Assembly (NCBI RefSeq): GCF_030272615.1 | Contig: NC_081413.1 | Span: forward strand, 720,267,867 to 720,331,866 | Source: Cryptomeria japonica | Lineage: Eukaryota; Streptophyta; Pinopsida; Cupressales; Cupressaceae | DNA: 64,000 bases | Reading direction: 5' to 3' | In this document: positions 55,101 through 64,000 of the stretch, one piece after another | Position numbering within the stretch: position 1 is the first letter of the stretch | Layout: each line of letters starts with the position of its first letter | Position numbers and translations under genes: made by a program | The notes under the pieces: generated by a model | What the model saw: only the letters and a program-made list of their open reading frames with translations | Told to the model about the DNA's origin: nothing | The model's database searches: none

Positions 55101-56151
55101 CATATATATGTTATAACAAAAGATTGTAGAAAATTGTGGAGAGCACAAATGTGAAAGTGGATGAGCAATGCAGAGATCAATCTATATCATATGACGGAGA
55201 ACCAGCAATGGAAATGATCATAACTGATCTGGTAATGCCTCAACCGGTACAAGACACTGAGATAGTTATACCTGTACAATCAGAAAATTCAACTGTGACT
55301 GATAATCAGAACAAAGAACCTGAAGTTTAGAAGACACCAAGGTATGTAATATTAAATCATTCTGAAGATCAAATCATTGGAGACAGGAACAAGGGAGTTA
55401 TGACAAGAAGAAGACTGGCAAATGAAGAGGTATGTCTTATTTCTCAAATTGAACTGACATCTGTTATTGAAGCTTGTAAAGATAAATATTGGTTAAAGGC
55501 TATGGAAGATGAATTAGATCAGATAGAGAAGAATAAGACTTGGAATTTAGTTCCCCGACCTAAAAATAAGAATGTTATTGAAACTAAATGGGTTTTTAGA
55601 AATAAACTAAATAAGAATGGTCAAGTTGTAAGAAACAAGGATAGACTAGTTTGTAAAGGATATTCTCAAATGGAAGGAATTGATTATGGTGAGACATTTG
55701 CACCAGTTGCTAGAATTGAAGACGTTAGACTATTTCTTGCCTATGCAATATACAAGAACTATAAGGTTTATCAAATGGATGTTAAATGTGCATTTTTCAA
55801 TGATGAACTTGAGGAAAAAGTATACATTGAGCAGTCTAATGGATTTTCACTGACAGATGATAAAGATATGGTTTTCAGGTTAAGGAAAGAATTATATGGA
55901 TTGAAACAAGCTCCTAGAGCTTGGTATGCAAGGTTGGATAAATATCTTTTGAAGATGGGTTATACAAAAGGTAATGCTGACAACAATTTATATTACAAGA
56001 TTACTGATGATAATATTCTGATTATTAAATTTTTTGTTGATGATATCATTTTTGGAGGTGAATATAAATTGTGCATGAAATTCTCTAATAATATGAAGGA
56101 TGAATTTGAAATGTCTATGATTGGTGAGATGAGATTTTCTTAGGTCTATAG
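55101..56151 (+). pseudogene. copia B integrase end and reverse transcriptase
   Basis: After the CATAT duplication the B pol resumes (TTATAACAAAAGATTG...). A linker with a stop (55328) is followed by the RT frame from 55400. Blocks: [112 protein letters not shown] (near 56031; FVDD as in A), MSMIGEMRFS, then TAG (56141) after a one-base loss. Apart from that, the RT is uninterrupted for about 247 codons, the longest open RT in the window. It lacks an own start, as expected for a polyprotein segment. Confidence 0.88.
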
Positions 56152-56985
56152 ATTACTCAAACTGACAAAGGTAATTTTATTTGTCAAACTAAGTATCTAA
56201 GGGAATTGTTGAAGAAGTTTGGTATGGATAATTCCAAACCGGTAAGTAATCCTATGGTGACAAGTGAGAAATTATCTATCAAAGACACATCTACGCTAGT
56301 AAATTCGACAAGGTATAAGTCTATGATTGGTGGCTTGCTATATCTAACTTAGACTAGACCGAATATTATGAATGTAGTAATTATTGTTTCAAGATATCAA
56401 AGTAATCCTAAAGAAAATCATGAATGTACAATAAAGAGGATATTCCAGTATTTGCAAGGAATAACTAAATATGGCTTATGGTACTCTAGAGATGATAACT
56501 TCACTTTATGTGCATATACAAACGCAGATGGGGTAGGCAATATTGATGACCGAAAGAGCACTTCTGGTGGAGCTTTCTTTCTTGGAAAGAAATTTGTTTC
56601 ATGGATCAACAAAAAACAATCATGCATTTCTTTATCTACTGCAGAAGTTGAATATGTTGCGGTAGCAACTAATTGCACACAAGTCTTATGGATGAAGCAA
56701 ATGTTGAAGGATATCAAGGTAAATTATAGTGAACCGATAGTTATCTATTGTGATAACTTTGCAGCTATTGGCATGTCTAAGAATCTGGTATTTCACTCTA
56801 AGACTAAGCACATATCAATAAAATATAACTTTCTGAAGGAAAAGGTGGAAGAAAAGGAAGTCAAATTGGTTTATGTGAACACTAAAGAACATATTGTAGA
56901 TATATTCACTAAACTATTGTCTAAGGAATCATTTGAGTATTTAAGAGACAGATTAGGGGTGTCTACCCCTCCAATAGAAACTTAA
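56152..56985 (+). pseudogene. copia B RT connection, RNase H and pol end
   Basis: GLLYLT then TAG (near 56350). From 56368 the frame is open for 205 codons: KRIFQYLQGITKYGLWYSRD, TNADGVGNIDDRKSTSGGAF (catalytic block, W of the usual DWAG changed to G), KKQSCISLSTAEVEYVAVAT, YCDNFAAIGMSKNLVFHSKT, KEHIVDIFTKLLSKESFEYL, and stop TAA at 56983. Standard copia end. Confidence 0.88.
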
Positions 56986-57334
56986 TTGATTGAGCAGAGC
57001 ATCAGTCTGGTATGCATCATCAACATTATCCTTTGCTCCAGATTGATGTAGTGGTGCTACTACTCAAGGGGGGTAGTCAGCTTTGAGATTCATAGGATTT
57101 TGATCTTTGGCATTGATGTCAAAGAGGGAGAGTTATATGTGAAAAATAATATCATAATATGTCATATGGGGGAGAGATTCAGATCAGTTTCAAATTGGAC
57201 TGCACTCCTCAGGGGGAGTTACTAGGATTTTTCAGTTTTTCATTGTTATATCTTCTATGAGAAATTTTTGGCATTTCTTGGCACTTGTTTTCTTTTTCAC
57301 ATCTAGTGTTGCCATCAATGCCAAAGGAGGAGAT
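56986..57334 (+). other. copia B 3' UTR with doubled PPT
   Basis: TTGATGTCAAAGAGGGAGAG near 57112 and AATGCCAAAGGAGGAGAT (57318-57334) are the two purine tracts. TGCCAA (57319-57324) pairs with TTGGCA (57337-57342) in the LTR start. Confidence 0.7.
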
Positions 57335-58593
57335 TGTTGGCAATATGAAGGAATCTATTATGTGTTGCATTGATGTTTTGTCATTGATGTCAACACTAGC
57401 TATTATGATTGGTTACCGACAGACAAATTTTTATTACTGGTAGAAGAACTAGTGTTATCGGCAGAAGGGACTATCCGTTGGATACTACCGACATGTTTGG
57501 ATCAATGGAATATGTTTGGTTTGATGCGTTGCATGTTTCTAGAGTATGTTTTGGTCAATTGGTATTGAATTGATGATAAGATGCTATCATACATTCTAGT
57601 AAGCCTATACTTGTAAGGGTTTAGGGTTTTACCGACATAACTTCTACTGAGAATCTTTGACAGGATGCATAACTGGTGTTGGTGCGGCTTCTAGATGGAA
57701 TTAAGGATGCAGAAGGTGATCTTTGTTCATACCTCAACTGATTGGAGACATTGCTTTGGCATGGTGGATCTATTTGGGTTTGGTATCTATCTAGGTTATG
57801 GACCGATATCATGTAACGTGCTATTAAGTGTTCTCTACACGTTACTGGGATGATTTATGGATTGGTTAATGTTGTTTTGGTCTAAAGTTGACATGGTATA
57901 TCATTGTAATGTGGATGTATGTAATGATCTTATTTTAATATCTTTTAAGTGGCTGACCTAATTGGTTTAGGCCATAGGGTTTGTATAAATTGATGTAAGA
58001 TCTCATTGTAGATCATGGTAATGGAATGAAATGTATGATTAATGAAAAGATCATATGCGAAGGAGATTTGGCCAATCATAGGTGATTGAATTGGGTTTAT
58101 GTAAGAGGTCAAAGGCCTCCAGTATTGAGCTTAACCGAGACTGTAATCAGACATGGTAGATGTTATCATTAGCAGTTCATTCTTCTGAATTGTTGTCCAA
58201 TTATATTAAGGTGATTATAACCTCTTTGTAGTCAGTGAGACTCCTTTGTAAAGAGTAGTACACTCTAGGTAGTGTGCCTTCCTGCATGTGCAAGCCCCTT
58301 ATTGTATCACATACTTTCTGCAGAAGTATTATCTAATTGTGGGTAGGCTTCCCACTGTGGTTTTTCCCTTTACCAGGTTTTCCACATACAAATCATGGTG
58401 TTATGTGGTATGGTTGCATTGTGTTGATTCTTTGTTTCATACTTTAGTTTTATTACTTACCAATGTCTATTTCTGCTATTTCGGTATTCAATGTTTATGT
58501 GCTCTGGTTAAAGGTTATAAAGTGGTTTGATCGATATAATATTTTGACAACTGATTCATCCCCGCTCTCAGTTGTCCACCAATTATTATAACA
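57335..58593 (+). repeat. 3' LTR of B
   Basis: TGTTGGCAATATGAAGG to CCAATTATTATAACA, 1259 bp, then TATAC (right target duplication). Matches the rejoined 5' LTR and, inverted, 20319-21579. Confidence 0.93.
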
Positions 58594-60897
58594 TATACTT
58601 GGGGGCAGCAACATGAAGTCCTTTTTATCTTCTTTCTATTCATTTATCTCTATCTTTGTGCATGATTCATTATTAGATCTCTTTTCTTGCATAGGGCTAT
58701 TCCTATATAAGCATATAATTGTTCTTTGGTTTTCCTCTTTTCTTGGAGAGGGGCATCTTCAATGAGTAATTTACTTCTTCTCTTCCCTTCATTTTCCTAG
58801 AAATCTTACCTCTTCTATGGTTTTGATTATTCGCAAGTATGATATGCCCCTTAGCAAGGTAATGATCTCTTGGGAGGTATGTATCCTTTCCTTGAGATGA
58901 TTCGTTCAACTAGGATGACATATCACTTGAAAATAATCACCATTAGAAAATATGTAAATTTTCTCCTTGCTCTCGTCACTTGGGGGGCAAGGATTTTCTC
59001 TCCTTTTCCTTGTATCATTATTTCCTTTAGGGGCTGCATTTTTTCATATGTGATTATCATTTCTTACAATGGTATCCTTTTATGACTAATCCCCCTTGGG
59101 GAATGTATGATACTTCTTCTCTCTTCTTTTCAAAGATTAACACTTCTTGAGACATGTATTTTACATTTACTAATGTCTTTTCTTGCATGCATTCATGTAA
59201 GTTAATTGCACATTTGCTTATGTTTAATCTCTCTCTAGTAGATTGTGTAATCTCTTCTCATTGTCCCATTAGCTTGGGGGGTAATGATTCCTTATCTCTC
59301 TCTTTCTCTAGGGATCCACTTTGCCCTATTAGGTGGATGGTGTGAGTTCTATTACTTGATGTCATTCCTTGTGTAGAATTGTTGGTTATTGACTTAAGGA
59401 TTCTCTCTTATACAAGAAGTGTTAATCCTTGACTACGACCTATTTTACAGTTGGTAATGTACATCTATAATAAATCCAACCATCCCTCTGGGGGCTAAAC
59501 ATGATTCATCCCTCATCAAGAATTTTTCTCACCTAGAAATAGGAGGAAGGATTGCATTCTTGTTCTTTCCTTTTCCTGTTCTAGAAGATGTTGTATCTGT
59601 CTAAGACAACTCCTCTTGGGGGTAGATGTCTTTTTTAACAAAGATCTCTTCTCCTCCAAGGATCACCTTTACACTTACAACAAGATATCTCTTGTCAAAT
59701 ATCTTATCCTTTCTTGAAGAGTATTCCCTCTCTTGCTTGGATTTATGACATTGTTGCATAGCAGATATCTTCTTTGTGATGAAGGTAGGTATCCTTGTTC
59801 TTCTTTCCTTAAGATATCCACATCAACCTATGTTGACATCTTGGGGGGGGGGGGGGGGGGGGGGGCACCCACACTGCTCCTTTGTACTATACTTCCCGCA
59901 TGCATTGAATAGTGGGACATTCTTGGAACTAGAGGGAAACCTCTTAGAGAAAGATGTCGTCACTTTTTGTACAGTGGGTCATTCTCAGAACCAAAGCATG
60001 GTCTCTTAGAGTGAGATGTCTTCACTTCTTCTTGTCTTGTATAGTGAGACATTCTTGGAACCAGGGGGAAACCTCTTAGAGAAAGATGTTGTCACTTTTC
60101 TCTTGTACAGTAGGTCATTCTTGGAACCAATGGGAAACCTCTTAGAGAAAGACGATGCCACTTTTCTCTTATGCAAGGTGATTATTCTCAGAAATAGAGC
60201 ACAGCCTCTTAGAGTGAGATATCAAACCTTTCTTGACACTTGTACTATAAATTCTATATAGGTTGTAGCGTACTCAGGCATAGACTCCTATGAGATGCTT
60301 CAAACCTCACTTGCACACGCGTGCATGAGGTTGAGTGGAACTAACAGAGTTCTCACTCTCTCTCTTTACATGGATCGCCTAGGCAAGCTCTTGGGCAAAG
60401 ATTTTCCATGTCCTTCTCTCCATGGATCACCTATTTTTAGGGGCAAGATGTCAATGGTTTCTTTCTTCTTCTCTTTTATTCTCATGGATCACCAAAGTGT
60501 GTATTCATGTTCTTTCTCTTCTTCCTCTCATGAACTCATAGTTTTACTATTGATAGTTCATGGATGATGTCATCTTTTCTCTTTTATGTGATCACCTGTG
60601 TTTATGTAATGGCATTGGTCTTTGTGTCCTAATTAGTTGTTGAGACATTTGAGCTCGAGGTCTCTTCAGCTAGTTAGTTTGTCGTCTTGTGCCTTGTTCT
60701 AGTTGTGTGTCTTTTTGCGCCCGATCTTTGTTTTGTATGTCTTATGCCTTTTTTAATTTTTGTTTTGTGTGCTCTTGCATATGTTGGCATGAGTTGAGAC
60801 CCTAAGATTGGGGGATTTTAGCTCCTCAATATTAGTGATGTCTTATACTCCTTGTGGTTTGGCTCTGCATCTCCCATCTTCATCTCTCTTTTCTTCT
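58594..60897 (+). other. 3' non-coding half of F
   Basis: Rejoins F at TATAC after copia B. No protein similarity on either strand. It is organised around recurring CTTGGGGG words (58598, 58978, 59093, 59273, 59488, 59614, 59840). It also holds a 23-base G run (59843-59865) and a tandem array (59912-60245). Presumably the long 3' UTR of F. Confidence 0.6.
59912..60245 (+). repeat. about 66-bp tandem repeat in F 3' region
   Basis: Five diverged units begin near 59912, 59974, 60044, 60110 and 60178. Each has GTGRGWCATTCTTGGAACC, then AAACCTCTTAGAGAAAGAT and a CACTTTT run. Spacing varies from 62 to 70. Confidence 0.85.
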
Positions 60898-60950
60898 ACT
60901 TTACCGGTAGTAGTGGCGTAAGCCATACTCCTGCTAAAGTGGGGGCTAAA
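60898..60950 (+). promoter_or_regulatory. hairpin and polypurine tract of F
   Basis: ACTTTACCGGTAGTAGTGGC (60898-60917) can pair with GCCATACTCCTGCTAAAGT (60922-60940) imperfectly. GGGGGCTAAA and the 3' LTR follow, the same layout as D and E. Confidence 0.65.
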
Positions 60951-62166
60951 TGTAGTGTCATAAGGTTGAAACCCCTACAATTTTAACCATATTTGGGGTC
61001 CTCACCTTGACAATGACATCTCCTTCCTTAATTGGGACCTATTTATGCATTTCCAACCCTTCTCCCTTCCTCCTTCATGTCTTGTAATTTCTCTAGACCC
61101 TATCTAGGCCCCAAAATAGGGCAAGATAGGGGCGTGGCACCTCTATTCCTCCTAGGATAGGGGCATGCCACCCTTGTCCCCACCTCCTAGGGCGGTCCTA
61201 TGTGTGGGTTGCCCGATCTCCTATGCACTTATTGTCTTTGGGGTTTATTATTCCTCTTTGTCGGCCTTCGGCGATTGAAAGTTAATCCTTGAGGCATGTA
61301 TAAAAGGGAATTCAATACCCTCATTCATGGACATATGGATAGCGCATATACGGATAATAAGAGATAGAGAGCATAAGAAGAAGATACAAGATTTCAAGGT
61401 CATCATCAAGCATTCAAGCATTCAAGTCATCTTCATTCATCCATTGGAGCAACATTACAACATTCATTTGCAAGCATGTGTGTGTATTAGGGTTTTATCA
61501 TGTTACATGTCATTTCATACAACATTTATGGTTACCTTCAAGAAGAAAATCAATCATCATCAACAAGTTGAAGATCTACAAGGTATACATCTCCAGTGTT
61601 TACATTCAAGCACTTGCAATTACTTTCTTTCTAGGTTGATTCCTCAATTGGGGTTTGACTAAGGCAAACCCCTATCCATAGGCCCCCTTTCTTCTCTTTT
61701 ATATGTGTAGGTTGCAGATGCACAACTGCAATTACAGGTTTGGCCTTCATTTGCAGAGATGAAAGAACCCTTTTCGTTTTGTGGATTTTTTCGCAGACAA
61801 TGTACATTCCCACAATGGTCCCGACAAATTTTCTCCAATTTTGCAGGGTCGATCCGCGTCAGTTTAATTAGCTTAGATTCGAAGTTACAACGCGATCCTG
61901 AACTAGTAGCACCTCATCTCACTCATTTCCTCTCTCTTTTCCGCATAATCAACAAGTCAACTTTCTCATTTACAAAAGAGGGTAAATCACACTTCAATCA
62001 CTTGCAATCCACTCAGAATTCACATCCTTGTTTTCCTTAGATTTGGATCTAGTGGATTCAACTCCTCTTTTGAATGTAAATTTCCTCTCCAAGTGAAAAT
62101 CATCCTACTGGCTTCCTTTCTCTCTCCTAGGTGGGGAGTCACTAGGATCCAATTTTCCACTTTACA
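60951..62166 (+). repeat. 3' LTR of F
   Basis: TGTAGTGTCATAAGGTTG to CCACTTTACA, 1216 bp, collinear with 32312-33526. TATA-like GTATAAAAGGG near 61299. Confidence 0.92.
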
Positions 62167-62385
62167 TGAAAGCATTTTGATGTTTTGATTAAAAGGTATC
62201 CGATTTTTCAGATCTGTTACACTATTATATTGATATTTTAGTCAACCACTAAGATTGACAGTGCAGTTACAGTTTAAGGTATAGTATCTAAACCGGTTAG
62301 TCTAAGAAGTTGTTTATGAGTTGGGATTAAGTTTGGTGAAAGTTTAGTTTGTTTTCTATCTACCAGATCATTATTGATTCATCAT
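62167..62385 (+). repeat. probable remainder of copia C LTR
   Basis: T-rich sequence with AACCGGTTAGTC and a copia-LTR-like ending TATTGATTCATCATATCATC. It would complete the LTR cut at 32311. There is no decisive match, and the junction with the gypsy pol that follows is placed only approximately. Confidence 0.35.
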
Positions 62386-64000
62386 ATCATCACTTTCATG
62401 AAGACTGAGTTAGTCTATTTGGGCTTTGTGATATGTGAGAATGGTTTGAAGATGGACACTGAGAAAGTGAAAGCCATTCTTGAGTGGCCTACATCGGAAA
62501 GCATTTGAGAGGTAAGATCATTTCATGGGTTGGCTAGTTTTTACTGGAAGTTTATTAGAAATTTCAGTTTAGTTTGTAACACTATGATTGAGGCCACGAG
62601 AGGAGATCAGAAGCAATTCAAGTGGACCACCAGAGCAAACAAAAGTTTTGAATTGTTAAAGAAGAAAGTGATTGAGCAGCCTGTGTTAGCTTTACCAAAT
62701 TTCAATAAAGTATTTCAAGTGGATTGTGATGCAAGTGGAACAACAATAGGAGCAATCTTGAGTCAAGAAGGGAGAGTAGTAGCCTATTTCAGTGACAAAT
62801 TGAATGATGCCCGGAAGAGATATTTAGTGTATGATCAGGAATGTTATGTCATAGTTCAAGCCTTGAAGAAATGGAGACATCACCTCTTACCTAAGGAGTT
62901 TGTGTTGTATACAGATCATCAAGATTTCCAATATTTGAATAGTCAAAGTAAGTTGAATCAGAGACATATGAGATGGGTAAAATTATTGCAGATTTACACC
63001 TTTGTGTTGAAGCATAGAAGTGGAAAATCTAACAAAGTTGTTGATGCATTGAGTAGGAGAAGAAATTTGTTGACTAAGATGAGAATGATAGTATTAGGTT
63101 TTGAAGATTTGAAGACCTCATATGATGAAGACCCAGATTTTGCAGAACCTTGGAAAGCATGTAGAGAACCGCTTATGGTAGATAGAAGCAAATGGTTGGA
63201 TTACTTCATTCAGGATGGTATGCTATTCTGGGGAGTTCAATTGTGCATACCTAAGAGTTCTATGAGAGAGAACCTGATAAAAGAGAAACACAATGGAGGA
63301 CTAGCTGGACATTTTGGCATTGACAAAACAGTTGGTGAATGAGCAGTACTTTTGGCCCTAGATTCATAAGGATGTTAAGAGCTATGTGCAGAGTTGTAGA
63401 GTTTGTCAAGTTGCAAAAGGTAGTAGTCAGAATGTGGGATTGTATAAACCTTTGACAGTACCGGTAAGACCTTGGGAGGATATAAGCATGGATTTTGTAC
63501 TTGGATTGCCTAAAACACCGAGAGGGAATGATTTTGTATTTGTGGTAGTGTATAGATTTTCAAACATGGCTCATTTCATACCTTGTAAGAAGACATCAAA
63601 TGCATTACATGTAGCAGACCTATTTTTCAAGGAAGTGGTGAGATTGCATGGATTACCTAAGAGCATAGTTTCAGAAAGAGACACTAAGTTTGTTGGCTAT
63701 TTTTGGAGAACACTTTGGAAGAAGATGAAGATAGCTTTGAAGTTCAGTTCTACTTTTCATCCACAGACTGATGGATAGACAAAAGTTGTTAACCAGAGTT
63801 TAGGAAATTTGTTGAGATGTTTAGTGGGAGATAAAACCAGAAGTTGGGATTTGACCCTTGCACAATAAGAGTTTGCCTACAACGATTCAGTGAATAGAAG
63901 TACCAGAAATACACCTTTTGAAATTGTTACCGAAGTGCAACCTAGAGGTATAGAAGAATTGAGAGACATTAGATGTGAAGACCAGAAGAGTTCAGAAGCA
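62386..64000 (+). pseudogene. Ty3/gypsy pol: RT end, RNase H, integrase (runs off edge)
   Basis: MKTELVYLGFVICENGLKMD (62398) is the RT C-terminus, then VKAILEWPTSESI and a TGA. FHGLASFYWKFIRNFS opens the RNase H connection. RNase H: FQVDCDASGTTIGAILSQ, YDQECYVIVQALKKWRHHL, YTDHQDFQYLNSQSKL. Integrase zinc region: KHNGGLAGHFGIDKT, a frameshift near 63338, and [13 protein letters not shown]. The integrase core has [38 protein letters not shown] and FHPQTDG then TAG (63776), continuing beyond 64000. The wording fits chromovirus-type plant gypsy elements. LTRs, gag and protease are not in the window. Confidence 0.87.

Larger units (their letters stand above)
35687..58593 (+). mobile_element. copia B: full-length, carrying two further insertions
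   Basis: Starts TGTTGAAAATATGAAGG and ends ATTATTATAACA, flanked by a perfect duplication TATAC (35682-35686, 58594-58598). The LTRs are 35687-35814 plus 43691-44803, and 57335-58593. Gag and pol lie at 44844-47175 and 55101-56985. Copia A sits in its 5' LTR and element E in its integrase region. Without these it is about 7.1 kb, normal for a plant copia. Confidence 0.93.
32312..62166 (+). mobile_element. element F: non-autonomous LTR element, split by nested insertions
   Basis: LTRs of 1215 and 1216 bp (32312-33526, 60951-62166) enclose F-specific sequence at 33527-35686 and 58594-60950. The rest is copia B and its own insertions. Removing B (23 kb) leaves about 4.5 kb of interior with one frame that has G-patch and zinc-knuckle-like motifs, and no RT. 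Primer site and pre-PPT hairpin match D and E. Flanks GTAAA (32307-32311) and TGAAA (62167-62171) are only a poor match as a target duplication, so the outer borders rest on LTR pairing. Confidence 0.8.

Overview
This 64 kb window looks like intergenic DNA from a large, repeat-rich plant nuclear genome. I see no host protein gene, tRNA, rRNA or CRISPR. Almost all of it is LTR retrotransposon sequence, with two LINE-like fossils at the left edge. The Ty1/copia elements use a methionine-tRNA-type primer site (TGGTATCAGAGC), and the pol fragments are typical of plants. The size and degree of nesting would fit a gymnosperm or another giant genome, but the species cannot be fixed from this sequence.

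Layout, left half. Two minus-strand LINE-like remnants (about 150-700 and 2050-2450) are followed by the 3' end of a copia element, family I (2866-3928). A copia element of family H starts at 3962; its 5' LTR is split by a minus-strand solo LTR of family A (4030-5087). H gag is split at 7584/17858 by a complete 10.3 kb element D (7585-17857), which has 1.64 kb LTRs and one long Gln/Pro-rich reading frame but no reverse transcriptase. H pol resumes at 17863 and stops near 19609, where it meets the gag and 5' LTR of a minus-strand family B copia (J, 19612-21579). A decayed family I pol plus its 3' LTR follows (21580-26025), then a D-related fragment split by a minus-strand solo LTR of the E/F type (26291-27453).

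Right half. The 3' end of a family A element (27741-29388) abuts a copia RT-RNase H region, family C (29389-30798), and its LTR (from 31157). Element F (32312-62166) follows and contains a multi-level nest. Copia B (35687-58593) is inserted in F. Copia A (35815-43690) is inserted in the 5' LTR of B. A solo LTR K (38284-39449) is inserted in A. Element E (47176-55100) is inserted in the integrase region of B. Target-site duplications support each step: TATAC for B, ACCGAC/ACCGTC for A, ACAAA for K and CATAT for E. A Ty3/gypsy RNase H-integrase region runs off the right edge (62386-64000).

How the pieces relate. D, E and F share TGTAG...TACA-type LTR ends, an unusual primer site (TGGTGAACC[T/C][G/A]ACGTS-like), and an imperfect hairpin directly before the polypurine tract. 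None of the three shows RT or integrase, so they look like members of a non-autonomous group that borrows enzymes. E is the youngest: its LTRs are nearly identical apart from one 31-bp repeat unit and scattered substitutions, and it encodes gag, a zinc knuckle and a protease-like region. E and a related solo LTR carry a recurring GC-rich hairpin cassette (GGACCGTG ... CACGGTCC) in LTR and leader, a candidate RNA packaging or dimerisation signal. The copia families A, B, C and I share a different arrangement, with duplicated polypurine tracts and, in A, B and C, a short inverted repeat spanning the tract and the first LTR bases.

All coordinates come from reading by eye. LTR ends with a target-site duplication should be good to a base or two. 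Ends of decayed fragments are approximate.
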